DNA of 64,000 bases, from NCBI RefSeq assembly GCF_001421765.1, contig NZ_LMLA01000007.1:459510-523509 (forward strand), read 5' to 3'. The translations under genes were made by a program, and so were the position numbers. Source of the DNA: Sphingomonas sp. Leaf32. GTDB lineage: Bacteria > Pseudomonadota > Alphaproteobacteria > Sphingomonadales > Sphingomonadaceae. Every line of letters starts with the position of its first letter. Position 1 is the first letter of the stretch. Positions 37,417-46,252 of this stretch are shown in pieces. Under the pieces are notes generated by a model, which saw nothing but the letters and a program-made list of their open reading frames with translations, had not been told where the DNA came from and did not search any database.

Positions 37417-39270
37417 TCAATACCGATAGTCGAGCGTCGCGGTGTCGCCCGGCGCCACGGTCACCCGCCAGGTCGGGATGCCGTCGATCCGCGCCAGCCC
37501 GGCCCCCTCGACCTTGCCACCCGGATAGCCGATCGGCAGTTCGACATCGACCGGCACGGCGCGGGCATTGGTGACGGTCAACCGGGCGGATCGGCCGGTC
37601 AGCGGCGTCTGGGTCACCAGCACCTGCCCGCTGCTGCCCGCGCCGATCAGCAGCGTTTCGCCCTCCGCTCGGTCGGTCATGGTGCCGGTGCCGACCAGCA
37701 GCGCCGTTTCCCCGCGCGGGGCGTAGAGCGCGGTGGTGCCAGCGGGGAGCGGAATGCCCAGGCCGTCGGCCTTCTCGTTCCTTACCCGCAGCGCGATGTC
37801 GAGCGGCCCGCCGTCGATCGGCTGGGCGATCGGAATGCGGCGACGATAGACGCGGGTATAGGTGACGCCGTCCTGCCGCAGCAGCGCGACCTGTTTCTGG
37901 CCCTTCGCCGCGACGGTGGTGCGGCTGGGAACGCGGTAGAGCTTTACGTCGCCCAGATTTTCCGGCGCGGGCGGGGGCGGCGGCGCGGGTGCCATTGCCA
38001 TTGCCACCATCGGCGGTGGTGGGGGCGGCGCCCGTTCGAGGCGCGCACCGGTGACGACGATCTCGTCCGCCATCTCGAACTGCTCGTTGCGCAGGTCGGA
38101 CGTCGTCGTGCCGAGCGGATAGCAGCGCAGTTGCAGCCGGGTCGCCGCCGCCTCCACCGCCGCCACGCGTTCACGGTTCAGCCGGCCGGCGACGACCTGC
38201 ACCTCGGCATCGGCGAACCCTTCGCCATTGCCATTGGCGAGCGTGGTCCAGGCGAACAGGTCCAGCCGGTCGCCGCTCAGCGTAGCCACATAGCTGGCCG
38301 ACCAGTCGAACCCGGTCGCCAGATAGGACAGGCGGACGGTGACGGTGCGGCGCGACGGGCTGTCGGTGGTGACGCTCAACACCGGTTTGGCGGCGAGGTC
38401 GGCGGGAATGCGGCGGTATTTCAGACTGTCGGCAAGGCCCACGCAGCCCAGCGCCTCGACGCCGTTGGGGGTCCGCACGACCACGCCGCCGGTCGGGCCG
38501 GACAGGATCGTCGCCTCCTCCTCCCGCACGATGCCGCTCGCGCGGTCGGTGCGGCGCAGCGTCACGCGGTTACCCAGCGTGCCGTCGACCAGCGCGGCAG
38601 GCGACAGGACGCGCGCGTCGCGGTTCTTTTCGACCGTGCCGCCGGGCAGGCCCTCGACCACCGCGCTGACGGGGATGATCCCGCCCGCCACCCCTTCGAA
38701 GCGCAGCACCGCGCGGCCGCGTGGCAGGGTGACGCGGCGGGTTTCGGTGACCAGCGCGTAACCTTGTGGGTTGTCGAGGTCGATCGGCTGACGCGCCGGG
38801 CGATCGGGCGCGCGGTAGAGGGTGACGGCGATGCTGGTGGGGGCGGGGGAGGTGACGACGGGGAGCGGGGTTTCGGTGTACGGGGCGATCGTGATCTCGC
38901 GTCGTTCGCCGAAGGTGGCGGCGGATTCCTTTGCGCCGCCGTCTCGTACCCCGGCGGAGGCCGGGGTCCAGTTGGACACGGGTTGCGATCCTTTACCAGC
39001 GTCCCCCAACTGGGCCCCGGCCTTCGCCGGGGTGCGGGTCGAGATGGTGTCGCGTGCTGCCAGCGGCGTCGAGGTTGTGAGCAGGGCTGCGGCGAGTGCT
39101 GCACACCGACAGCCCCTTAAATTGATGGCGTACCCCCGCGCAGGCGGGGGGCCAGAGCCAAGCCAACGGACCTCTGCGCCGAGCAACCCTGGACCCCCGC
39201 CTGCGCGGGGGTACGGTTGTGGAAGGCGCGGCGTGTCGTCCGCTCCCCGAAACCGCCGCTGCCCGCGCAT
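37417..39270 (-). CDS. DUF4139-type secreted protein with two in-frame REP insertions near its N-terminus
   Basis: The frame runs 617 codons from ATG 39270, which overlaps the stop of the upstream paralogue (TGATG). Residues 19-47 and 79-108 are translated REP pairs (PRAGGGPG...PPARGY and TPAKAGAQ...TPASAGVR). Between them sits a good signal-peptide core (RCAALAAALLTTSTPLAA, about 55-72) with no start codon close before it. The body (120-617) is DUF4139-like beta-rich sequence with a Pro-rich hinge (APPPPPPM, PAPPPPPAPENLG) near 415-445. The first repeat seems to have parted the start from the export signal, so localisation is doubtful and the gene may be decaying. Function is unknown. Confidence 0.7.
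   Translation of the reverse strand: MRGQRRFRGADDTPRLPQPYPRAGGGPGLLGAEVRWLGSGPPPARGYAINLRGCRCAALAAALLTTSTPLAARDTISTRTPAKAGAQLGDAGKGSQPVSNWTPASAGVRDGGAKESAATFGERREITIAPYTETPLPVVTSPAPTSIAVTLYRAPDRPARQPIDLDNPQGYALVTETRRVTLPRGRAVLRFEGVAGGIIPVSAVVEGLPGGTVEKNRDARVLSPAALVDGTLGNRVTLRRTDRASGIVREEEATILSGPTGGVVVRTPNGVEALGCVGLADSLKYRRIPADLAAKPVLSVTTDSPSRRTVTVRLSYLATGFDWSASYVATLSGDRLDLFAWTTLANGNGEGFADAEVQVVAGRLNRERVAAVEAAATRLQLRCYPLGTTTSDLRNEQFEMADEIVVTGARLERAPPPPPPMVAMAMAPAPPPPPAPENLGDVKLYRVPSRTTVAAKGQKQVALLRQDGVTYTRVYRRRIPIAQPIDGGPLDIALRVRNEKADGLGIPLPAGTTALYAPRGETALLVGTGTMTDRAEGETLLIGAGSSGQVLVTQTPLTGRSARLTVTNARAVPVDVELPIGYPGGKVEGAGLARIDGIPTWRVTVAPGDTATLDYRY
38946..39035. repeat. REP-type pair inside a coding sequence (90 bp, in frame)
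   Basis: The arms 38946-38975 and 39006-39035 are reverse complements in 27 of 30 bp (GTACCCCGGCGGAGGCCGGG at the left end). The full length is 90 bp, exactly 30 codons. Both halves are read through in the DUF4139 gene as TPAKAGAQ and TPASAGVR. Confidence 0.85.
39130..39214. repeat. REP-type pair inside a coding sequence, near the start codon
   Basis: GTACCCCCGCGCAGGCGGGG at 39130 pairs with CCCCGCCTGCGCGGGGGTAC ending 39214. It lies between the coupled ATG (39270) and the signal-peptide core of the DUF4139 gene. It has no stop codon in the gene's frame. Confidence 0.85.
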
Positions 39271-40688
39271 CAGTAGCGTGTGTCGAAGGTCGCGGTGACG
39301 GTGGTCGATCCGTTGGCCGGGACCGGCACCTGCCACACCGCCTGTCCGGCATCGACGCGCTCGCTCTGGCGGCTCTGGTCGGTGATGCGGGTATCGCTCC
39401 AGTCGAGGCCGCCCTGCGTCAGTTCGACCGTCACGGCGGCCGGCGTCGCGTTGGTGAGCGTGTAGCGCATCTTCGTCTGCCACCGATTGGCGTTGACCCG
39501 GGTACGGCTTTCGACGACGGCGCGGACCTTCACGTCGAACGCGTCGCCGGTGGCCAGCGCGATCTTCGACCCCTGCGGCGTGTGGTCGATCGCCGCCTCG
39601 CCGGTGAATTGCGGCTGGCCGCGCGCGTCGCGCATATACACGCGGATCGTGCCGGCGGGCAGCGCGTCGCCCAGCCCGCCCCTGGCCGCGTTGCTGAAGC
39701 GGACGATGCTCTGCGCGCTGGCCGGCTGCTCCGTCGTGCCGAGCCAGCCATTGACGAAGCGATAGCCGGTGGTCGCGGGTGCACCCTTCACGTCGAGGAA
39801 GCTGACCTGCTTGGTCTGCTTGTCGGCGATGGTGGTGCGTTCGGGCAGCGGATAGAGGTAGAAATCGCCCAGCTGCTCGCGGTTCGCCGTCTCGGTCCCG
39901 GCTTGTTGCAGCGGCTGCCGGCGCGGTCGGTTGGGTCGGTACATCTGCTCGTCGTCGTTGGACCCGACTTCGCCCGCGACCAGCAATGTGCGCGCGTTGG
40001 TGAAGGTCGTGCCGGTGGTGTTGGTGAGCGTCACCCAGCCCTGTACGTCGATCGTGCCGCTCTTGCGGTCGAGCAGCGCGACGTAGTCGGCTTTCCACCC
40101 CAGCCCCCGGCTGAGATAGGACAGCGTCGCCGGGCGGGTGCCGGCGCGTGTGCTGTCGAGCGTGACCGAGAGGGTCGGGCGGGCGCGCAGCGACGGCGGT
40201 ACGTTATCAAAGATCGCGCGGACCGGCAGGCCGTCGTCGCGCAGCACCTCGATCCGGTCGCCGATCTGGAGGACGACGCCACCGTTCACCGCCAGCACCT
40301 TTGCCCGCTCGCGGGTTTCCGCGCCGGTCGCCGGATTGGTCCGCAGCAGGGTGATGGTTTCGCCGACCGCCTTTTCCATCAGGCTGGACGGGCTGAGCAG
40401 GTCGAAGTCGAAATTCTGTTCGACGATCCGCGCGTCGGGCACGGCGAGCGAGACGGTTTCGGGGCGGATCTGCGCGCTGACGTCGGGGAAATCCTGTCGC
40501 ACCGTGCCGCTCCGCAGGTCGAGCGGGCGGACATCCTGCACCAGCGCGACATCGCCGTTATAGATGGTGACCGAGACATCGCCCTGCGCCGACGGCGCGA
40601 TGGCGGCAGGGGTGCTGGCGTCCTGCGCCAGCGCGGGGAGGGGGCTGAGGAGGCTCGCCAGCAGCAGCCAGTTCGGTTTCATGTGCAT
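39270..40688 (-). CDS. DUF4139 domain-containing secreted protein
   Basis: The 472-residue protein has a signal peptide (MKPNWLLLASLLSPLPALAQ, cleavage after ALAQ). It is rich in beta strands, with VSVTIYNGDVALVQDVRPLD near the N-terminus, LSYLSRGLGWKADYVALLD mid-way and VTVELTQGGLDWSDTRITD near the end, the layout of DUF4139 proteins. Start codons at 40688 and 40682 both fit; GGGGGG before the first favours the second. It precedes a paralogue whose ATG overlaps its stop. Function is unknown. Confidence 0.82.
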   Translation of the reverse strand: MHMKPNWLLLASLLSPLPALAQDASTPAAIAPSAQGDVSVTIYNGDVALVQDVRPLDLRSGTVRQDFPDVSAQIRPETVSLAVPDARIVEQNFDFDLLSPSSLMEKAVGETITLLRTNPATGAETRERAKVLAVNGGVVLQIGDRIEVLRDDGLPVRAIFDNVPPSLRARPTLSVTLDSTRAGTRPATLSYLSRGLGWKADYVALLDRKSGTIDVQGWVTLTNTTGTTFTNARTLLVAGEVGSNDDEQMYRPNRPRRQPLQQAGTETANREQLGDFYLYPLPERTTIADKQTKQVSFLDVKGAPATTGYRFVNGWLGTTEQPASAQSIVRFSNAARGGLGDALPAGTIRVYMRDARGQPQFTGEAAIDHTPQGSKIALATGDAFDVKVRAVVESRTRVNANRWQTKMRYTLTNATPAAVTVELTQGGLDWSDTRITDQSRQSERVDAGQAVWQVPVPANGSTTVTATFDTRY

Positions 40689-40778
40689 CCCCCCGTTGGT
40701 TTGTCGGGGGAGTGTGGCGGGCGGGTGTTACGTTGGCAAGACGGGTGAGGCTTACCCCATTCCCTTACCACGCCCATT

Positions 40779-40948
40779 CCGTTTGCTTCGAGCGGAGGTT
40801 CGAGCCTGTCGAGAACCGTAGTCGAGAAGGGGGCGCCCCAAGCGCAGAGTTCTCGACGAGGGCGAGGTCGGATTGTCCCCCGGACAATCCTGAACCATGC
40901 AGGGCATGGTTCACCTCACCCTCTTCTCGACAGGCTCGAACCGAACGG
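40779..40948. repeat. family D inverted-repeat element, copy 1
   Basis: The ends CCGTTTGCTTCGAGCGGAGG and CAGGCTCGAACCGAACGG are imperfect inverted repeats. The inner TCGAGAACCGTAGTCGAGAA segment is shared with the copy at 45588. A 40-bp AT-richer centre (TGAACCATGCAGGGCATGG...) is itself palindromic. No gene is seen. Confidence 0.7.
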
Positions 40949-40974
40949 GGAGGCGATGGGGCGATAAACATACT

Positions 40975-41088
40975 CCGTTCGTCCTAAGTAGCCGCTGAGC
41001 TAAGTCGAAGCGGCGTATCGAAGGACCGTGGCAGGTGCTTCGATACGAGCCTTCGACTTCGCTCAGTCTCTACTCAGCACGAACGGTT
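40975..41088. repeat. family C inverted-repeat element, copy 3
   Basis: The ends CCGTTCGTCCTAAGTAGC and CTACTCAGCACGAACGG pair imperfectly. The internal GTATCGAAGGACCG and CTTCGATACGAGCC match copies at 25433 and 26081. With the preceding family D element it fills the 421-bp gap before the dehydratase stop. Confidence 0.8.
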
Positions 41089-41109
41089 GGGGTTCAGGCC
41101 CATCGCAAC

Positions 41110-42900
41110 TCAGTGATTGTCGCGCGGCAGTCCCTGAGTCTGCGCGATCTGCTGGAAGGCTTCGGCGCCCTCCAGGATCGCGCCGGTCGACATCTGTCCG
41201 ACGACCGAGCGCTGGATCGCCTGCCACGGGGTCTGCGACGCGGGGTATTGATACCCGCCGGCCGCTTCGAGTTCGCGGCGGCGGGTTGCCAGATCCTCGT
41301 CCGACAACAGCACGTCGGCGCGGCCCTTGCCCAAGTCGATGCGCACGCGGTCGCCGGTGCGCAGCAGCGCGAGGCCGCCGCCCGCCGCCGCTTCCGGGCT
41401 GGCGTTCAGGATCGACGGCGAACCGGACGTGCCCGACTGACGCCCGTCACCGATACAGGGCAGCGCATGGACGCCCTCGGTGATGAGATACGCCGGCGGG
41501 CGCATGTTCACGACCTCTGCCGCACCCGGATAGCCGATCGGCCCGGCGCCGCGCATGAACAGCAGCGTTTCCGGCGTGATGCCCAGCGCCGGATCGTCGA
41601 TGCGGTGGTGATAATCCTCCGGTCCGTCGAACACGACCGCCGGCCCTTCGAACGCTTCGGGATCGGACGGGTTGGACAGATAGCGCTCGCGGAATTCGGG
41701 ACCGATCACGCTGGTCTTCATCACCGCCGCGTCGAACAGATTGCCCTTCAGCACGATGAAGCCGGCATCGGTCTTCAGCGGCTGGTCGAACGGGCGGATG
41801 ACCCTTTCGTCCTCGATCGTCGCGTCGCGGCAATTGTCGCCGATCGACTTGCCGTTCACGGTCAGCGCACCTTCCGCGATCAGGCCTGCCCCCATCAGTT
41901 CCCTGACGACCGCAGGCACGCCGCCCGCGCGATAATAATCCTCGCCCAGATATTCGCCGGCGGGTTGCAGGTTCACCAGCAACGGGACCTTGTGCCCCTG
42001 TTCCTGCCAATCCTCGATCGGCAGGTCGACACCGATATGGCGGGCAATGGCGGCTAGGTGGATCGGTGCGTTGGTCGATCCGCCGATCGCCGAATTGACC
42101 TTGATCGCGTTATGGAACGCATCTTTGGTCAGGATCTGCGAGGGCTTGAGGTCCTCGCGCACCATGTCGACGATGCGTTTGCCGGTGCGATAGGCGATTT
42201 CCTGCCGGTCGCGGTACGGTGCGGGAATCGCGGCCGAGCCGGGCAACTGCATCCCCAGCGCCTCGGCCAGCGAGTTCATCGTCGTCGCCGTGCCCATCGT
42301 GTTGCAATAACCGGTCGAGGGAGCCGAGGACGATACGAGGCGGATGAATTCCTTGTTGTCGATCTCTCCGGCGGCCAGCATCTGCCGCGCCTTCCACACG
42401 ATCGTGCCCGAACCGGTGCGTTCGCCCTTGTGCCAGCCGTTCAGCATCGGTCCGACCGACAGCGCGATGGCGGGAATGTTGACGGTCGCGGCTGCCATCA
42501 GGCAGGCGGGCGTCGTCTTGTCGCAGCCGATCGTCAGCACCACGCCGTCGAGCGGATAGCCGTACAGCACCTCGACCAACCCGAGATAGGCGAGGTTGCG
42601 GTCGAGGCCGGCGGTCGGGCGCTTGCCGGTTTCCTGAATCGGGTGGACCGGGAATTCCAGCACGATGCCGCCCGCTTCGCGAATCCCCTCGCGCAGCCGT
42701 TCGGCCAGGACCAGGTGATGGCGGTTGCACGGCGACAGGTCGCTGCCGGTCTGGGCGATGCCGATGATCGGCTTGCCCGATTGCAGCTCTTCCTGGCTCA
42801 AACCGAAGTTCAGATACCGTTCGATATACAATGCCGTCATGTCGATATTGTTGGGATTGTCGAACCACGCGCGGCTGCGCAGGGGGGGCATGTCGGTCAT
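41110..42900 (-). CDS. IlvD/Edd-family aldonate dehydratase (xylonate dehydratase-like)
   Basis: The 596-residue iron-sulfur dehydratase strongly resembles Caulobacter D-xylonate dehydratase. It has [59 protein letters not shown] and [20 protein letters not shown] (three cluster cysteines), and ends in PRDNH. It removes water from a pentonate to give 2-keto-3-deoxypentonate. L-arabonate or a related acid is an alternative substrate. It is divergent from the sugar permease and AraD1-type genes that would supply and use its compounds. Confidence 0.9.
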   Translation of the reverse strand: MTDMPPLRSRAWFDNPNNIDMTALYIERYLNFGLSQEELQSGKPIIGIAQTGSDLSPCNRHHLVLAERLREGIREAGGIVLEFPVHPIQETGKRPTAGLDRNLAYLGLVEVLYGYPLDGVVLTIGCDKTTPACLMAAATVNIPAIALSVGPMLNGWHKGERTGSGTIVWKARQMLAAGEIDNKEFIRLVSSSAPSTGYCNTMGTATTMNSLAEALGMQLPGSAAIPAPYRDRQEIAYRTGKRIVDMVREDLKPSQILTKDAFHNAIKVNSAIGGSTNAPIHLAAIARHIGVDLPIEDWQEQGHKVPLLVNLQPAGEYLGEDYYRAGGVPAVVRELMGAGLIAEGALTVNGKSIGDNCRDATIEDERVIRPFDQPLKTDAGFIVLKGNLFDAAVMKTSVIGPEFRERYLSNPSDPEAFEGPAVVFDGPEDYHHRIDDPALGITPETLLFMRGAGPIGYPGAAEVVNMRPPAYLITEGVHALPCIGDGRQSGTSGSPSILNASPEAAAGGGLALLRTGDRVRIDLGKGRADVLLSDEDLATRRRELEAAGGYQYPASQTPWQAIQRSVVGQMSTGAILEGAEAFQQIAQTQGLPRDNH

Positions 42901-43015
42901 CGAAGTTCCGGTTCACCAAGGGTCAGTGGGCAGGGCGGCAAAAACCGGTGCGGGCGGTGTGGCGGTCCGGTCCGGTATCCCGAACCCCTTCCCGCCATCG
43001 TCCCCCTTGCCGCCG

Positions 43016-43042
43016 TTGACGCCATGCGTTGCCGCATATAGT
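43016..43042 (+). promoter_or_regulatory. possible promoter of the permease-AraD1 operon
   Basis: TTGACG (43016-43021) and TATAGT (43037-43042) are spaced 15 bp in the 219-bp region between the divergent dehydratase and permease genes. The spacing is short, so this is a weak to moderate prediction. AGTCAGACAAAATCGAATTG follows directly. Confidence 0.35.
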
Positions 43043-43119
43043 CAGACAAAATCGAATTGGGCAAGCGATGCGACGGAACAAACCGTCCCGCCATGCCGAC
43101 AAGTAGGGAGAAGACCAGG

Positions 43120-44439
43120 ATGCCGGCCCCGATTTCCGCGCGCCCGGTGGGAAGCGCGTCCGCTCCCGCCGGAGCCAGCTATGCCCCCGCGCTGACGCTG
43201 CTGGCCAGCCTGTTCTTCATGTGGGGGTTCATCACCGTCATCAACAACACGCTGTTGCCGCATCTGCGCAGCGTGTTCGACCTCAACTACACCCAGACGA
43301 CGCTGATCGAGAGCGTGTGGTTCATCGCCTATTTCTTCGCCTCGATCCCGTCGGCCAAGCTGATCGAGCGAATCGGGTATCAGAAGTCGCTGGTCATCGG
43401 GTTGCTGGTGATGGCGGCGGGTGCATTGGGCATGGTGCTGGCCGCCAGCCTGCCGTCATACGGCGTCACCCTCGTCATGCTGTTCGTGATCGCCAGCGGC
43501 ATCACGCTGCTGCAGGTCGCGGCCAACCCCTATGTCGCGGTGATCGGGCCGTCGGAAACCGCATCGTCGCGGCTCAACCTGGTGCAGGCGATGAATTCGG
43601 CCGGCACGATGCTGGCGCCGCTGTTCGGGGCGTATCTGATCCTCGGCCGGTCGAAGGGCGGCACCTCGGAAGCCGGCACCGTGCTGACGCAGGCCGAACG
43701 GCTGGCCGATGCCCAGTCGGTGATCCTGCCCTATGTCATCGTCGCGATCGTGCTGGTCGTGCTGGCGTTCATCATCGCCCGCTTCCCGCTGCCTGCCATG
43801 GGATCGTCGACCAGCCGGGTCGCCAAGGAAGAGCGCAAGAAGCATTCGCTGTGGAACCACCGCAACCTGGTGTTCGGGGTGCCGGCGATCTTCATCTACC
43901 TGATCGCCGAGATCGGCGTCGCCAACCTGTTCGTGAATTTCGTCAGCCAGCCCGACATCGCCAACGTCACCAACGAACTCGCCGGGCGGTATCTGACGCT
44001 GCTGTGGGGCGGGATGATGGTCGGCCGCTTCGTCGGCAGCGTGGTCATGCAGAAGGTCGACGCGGGCAAGGTATTGGCGTTCTTCTCGATCGGCGCCTTC
44101 GTTGTGATGCTGGGCGCGACGTTCCTGCACGGGCCGGCCGCGATGTGGTCGCTGATCCTGGTCGGGCTGTTCCATTCGATCATGTTCCCGACGATCTTCA
44201 CACTCGGCATCAAGGGGCTGGGGCCGCTGACCGAGGAAGGGTCGGGGCTGCTCATCATGGCGATCGCCGGTGGCGCGCTGGTGGTGGTGCAGGGCTGGCT
44301 GGCCGACAAATACGGCCTGCAATGGTCGTTCCTGCTGACCGCCGCGTGTGAACTCTACATCCTGTTCTATGCGCTGTGGGGATCGAAGGTGACCAATCCG
44401 ATCGCCGACGTGCCCGCCGACCACGACGTCTTCGCATAA
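43120..44439 (+). CDS. sugar MFS transporter, FHS (FucP/GluP) family
   Basis: The 439-residue permease has 12 helices with family motifs FFMWGFITVINNTLLPHLRS at the first helix, LLQVAANPYVAVIGPSETAS and SRLNLVQAMNSAGTMLAPLF. It is a proton-driven sugar importer; members take fucose, glucose/galactose, N-acetylglucosamine or pentoses. AGGGAGAAG precedes ATG 43120; an earlier in-frame start is less likely. It is followed 11 bp later by the AraD1-type gene, so the two form an operon for pentose or aldonate use. Confidence 0.9.
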   Translation: MPAPISARPVGSASAPAGASYAPALTLLASLFFMWGFITVINNTLLPHLRSVFDLNYTQTTLIESVWFIAYFFASIPSAKLIERIGYQKSLVIGLLVMAAGALGMVLAASLPSYGVTLVMLFVIASGITLLQVAANPYVAVIGPSETASSRLNLVQAMNSAGTMLAPLFGAYLILGRSKGGTSEAGTVLTQAERLADAQSVILPYVIVAIVLVVLAFIIARFPLPAMGSSTSRVAKEERKKHSLWNHRNLVFGVPAIFIYLIAEIGVANLFVNFVSQPDIANVTNELAGRYLTLLWGGMMVGRFVGSVVMQKVDAGKVLAFFSIGAFVVMLGATFLHGPAAMWSLILVGLFHSIMFPTIFTLGIKGLGPLTEEGSGLLIMAIAGGALVVVQGWLADKYGLQWSFLLTAACELYILFYALWGSKVTNPIADVPADHDVFA

Positions 44440-44450
44440 GGAAATCGATC

Positions 44451-45437
44451 ATGACTCTTCGTCTGTTGCAGCGCGTGGCCCCGTCGCGCGCGGTCATCGC
44501 CGCGACCGGGGACGGCGCGCATATCGTTCCCGGCGTCGAGAGCGTGCGTGCGCTGGCGCTGCGGGCGATCGAGGCGGGCCACGGCATCGCCGATGCCGTC
44601 GCGGCGGCGGGGCCGGGCGAGGCGGTCGATGCCGCCGCGTTGCTGGCGGCAGGCGCCATCGGATCGCCGATCGACCATGACGATGCGGCGCATGTCATCC
44701 TGACCGGCACCGGCCTCACCCATCTCGGTTCGGCGGAGGGGCGCGACAAGATGCACCGCGCCGCCGCCGAAGCCGCGACCCAGACCGATTCGATGCGGAT
44801 GTTCCTTGAAGGGGTCGAAGGCGGCAAGCCGGCGGCGGGCCAGGTCGGGCAGCAGCCCGAATGGTTCTACAAGGGCGACGGCACGCAACTAGTCGCGCCG
44901 GGCGGCGATTTCACCATGCCGCATTTCGCGCAGGACGGCGGCGAGGAACCGGAACTGGCCGGCATCTACCTGATCGGTCCCGACGGGACGCCGCACCGCA
45001 TCGGCCTGGCGCTGGCCAACGAATTTTCGGACCATGTGACCGAGCGGCACAATTATCTGTGGCTGGCACACAGCAAGCTGCGGCAGGCGTCGCTCGGCCC
45101 CGAACTGCTGGTGGGCGCGGCGCCGGAGCATGTCGAGGGAACGAGCCGGATCGTGCGGAATGGCGAGACGATCTGGGAAAAACCGTTCCTGTCGGGCGAG
45201 GCGAACATGTCGCACAGCTTGGGCAATCTCGAACATCACCACTTTAAATATCCGCTGTTCCGCCGGCCCGGCGATATCCATGTTCATTTCTTCGGTACGG
45301 CGACGCTGTCGTTTGCCGACGGCGTGCGGACGGAAGAGGGCGATGTGTTCGAGATCGCGGCGGCGCCGTTCACCCTGCCGCTGAAGAACCGGTTGACGCG
45401 CGCGGCGGAGGTGCCGGTGGCGGTGAAGCTGTTGTAA
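44451..45437 (+). CDS. AraD1/GguC family, probable 2-keto-3-deoxypentonate dehydratase
   Basis: The 328-residue protein has a C-terminal FAH-type fold with metal-site motifs: PEWFYKGDGTQLVAPGGDFT, GGEEPELAGIYLIGPDGTPH and NMSHSLGNLEHHHFKYPLFR. AraD1-type enzymes convert L-2-keto-3-deoxyarabonate (or the xylose isomer) to 2,5-dioxopentanoate, the third step of Weimberg-type pentose oxidation. With the dehydratase it covers two steps; the sugar dehydrogenase and semialdehyde dehydrogenase are not in the window. AAGGA precedes ATG 44451. Confidence 0.88.
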   Translation: MTLRLLQRVAPSRAVIAATGDGAHIVPGVESVRALALRAIEAGHGIADAVAAAGPGEAVDAAALLAAGAIGSPIDHDDAAHVILTGTGLTHLGSAEGRDKMHRAAAEAATQTDSMRMFLEGVEGGKPAAGQVGQQPEWFYKGDGTQLVAPGGDFTMPHFAQDGGEEPELAGIYLIGPDGTPHRIGLALANEFSDHVTERHNYLWLAHSKLRQASLGPELLVGAAPEHVEGTSRIVRNGETIWEKPFLSGEANMSHSLGNLEHHHFKYPLFRRPGDIHVHFFGTATLSFADGVRTEEGDVFEIAAAPFTLPLKNRLTRAAEVPVAVKLL

Positions 45438-45450
45438 GGAGCGGATCGCC

Positions 45451-45547
45451 CGTCATCCCGGCATCGGCCGGGATCGATTGTGTCGGATGCTTTCGTCAGA
45501 TGCGCGGCCGGCCCGTTTCCGTGGATCCCGGCCTTCGCCGGGATGAC
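45451..45547. repeat. REP-type inverted pair (family B)
   Basis: CGTCATCCCGGCATCGGCCG pairs with CGGCCTTCGCCGGGATGACG ending 45547. It starts 14 bp after the AraD1-type stop and is a likely transcript end. Confidence 0.82.
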
Positions 45548-45587
45548 GGGGGGAGGTGGCTTTCCTCCTCCCCGCTCCCGTTTGCTT

Positions 45588-45688
45588 CGAGCGCAGGTTC
45601 GAGCCTGTCGAGAACCGTAGTCGAGAAGGGGTTGCCCCGAACGCAGCGTTCTTGACGGACGCTTCTCGACTTTGCTCGAACCGAACGG
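45588..45688. repeat. family D inverted-repeat element, copy 2
   Basis: CCGTTTGCTTCGAGCGCAGG at the left and TTTGCTCGAACCGAACGG at the right are inverted. The segment TCGAGCCTGTCGAGAACCGT is shared with the 40779 copy. It lies between convergent AraD1 and NUDIX genes. Confidence 0.72.
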
Positions 45689-45709
45689 TGCGGAAGGGGG
45701 CAGGCGACC

Positions 45710-46165
45710 CTACCCCAATAATGGCTCGATCCGGTCGAGCAGCGGCAACTGGCTTTTCAGCATCATCATCCGTGCTTCCGCGACCGGCATCCATCGTGCC
45801 GCGTCGACCTCCGGGAAGCTGCGCCGCCGCCCGCTGCGCGGGGGCCATTCCAGTTCGAAGGTCATGCTGGTGATCGCATGGGTGTCGACATCCTGTTCGG
45901 CGGCGAAGGCGGACACCGACTTGCCGCCCGCCTGCCGCACCATGCCGAGCGGGGCGAGGGGGGCGACGACCGCGACGCCCAGTTCCTCCGCCACCTCGCG
46001 GCGGGCGGCGTCCTCGACCGCCTCGTCGGGTTCGATATGGCCCTTCGGTATCTGCCACGCGCCGACCTGCCGCCGCGCCCAATAGGGGCCGCCGGGATGG
46101 ACGAGCAGCACCGCCGGGCTTGGCGTGCGGCGATATAGCAGGATGCCCGCGCTATGCTGTGGCAT
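45710..46165 (-). CDS. NUDIX hydrolase
   Basis: This 151-residue protein carries a full Nudix box, GHIEPDEAVEDAARREVAEE, running into ELGV (about 43-66), which binds Mg2+ for hydrolysis of nucleoside diphosphate-linked substrates. Entry strands SAGILLYRR and WQIPKG are also typical. The start at 46165 gives MPQHSAGILLYRR, with GGGGACAG upstream. It is divergent from the AlkB-like gene by 87 bp. It could clean damaged nucleotides, in keeping with the repair genes beside it, but the substrate is unknown. Confidence 0.9.
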   Translation of the reverse strand: MPQHSAGILLYRRTPSPAVLLVHPGGPYWARRQVGAWQIPKGHIEPDEAVEDAARREVAEELGVAVVAPLAPLGMVRQAGGKSVSAFAAEQDVDTHAITSMTFELEWPPRSGRRRSFPEVDAARWMPVAEARMMMLKSQLPLLDRIEPLLG

Positions 46166-46252
46166 GAAGCTGTCCCCGTTTTCGTTGGGCGATCGTGATC
46201 CGTCGCCGCTTGTTGATGGACAGACGCCGCCAACCCATGTTGCGTTCCATCG

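Noticed and set aside
39271..40098. Upstream continuation of the second DUF4139 frame into its neighbour
   Set aside because: That part is an out-of-frame reading of the first DUF4139 gene. The coupled ATG at 39270 gives a natural start.
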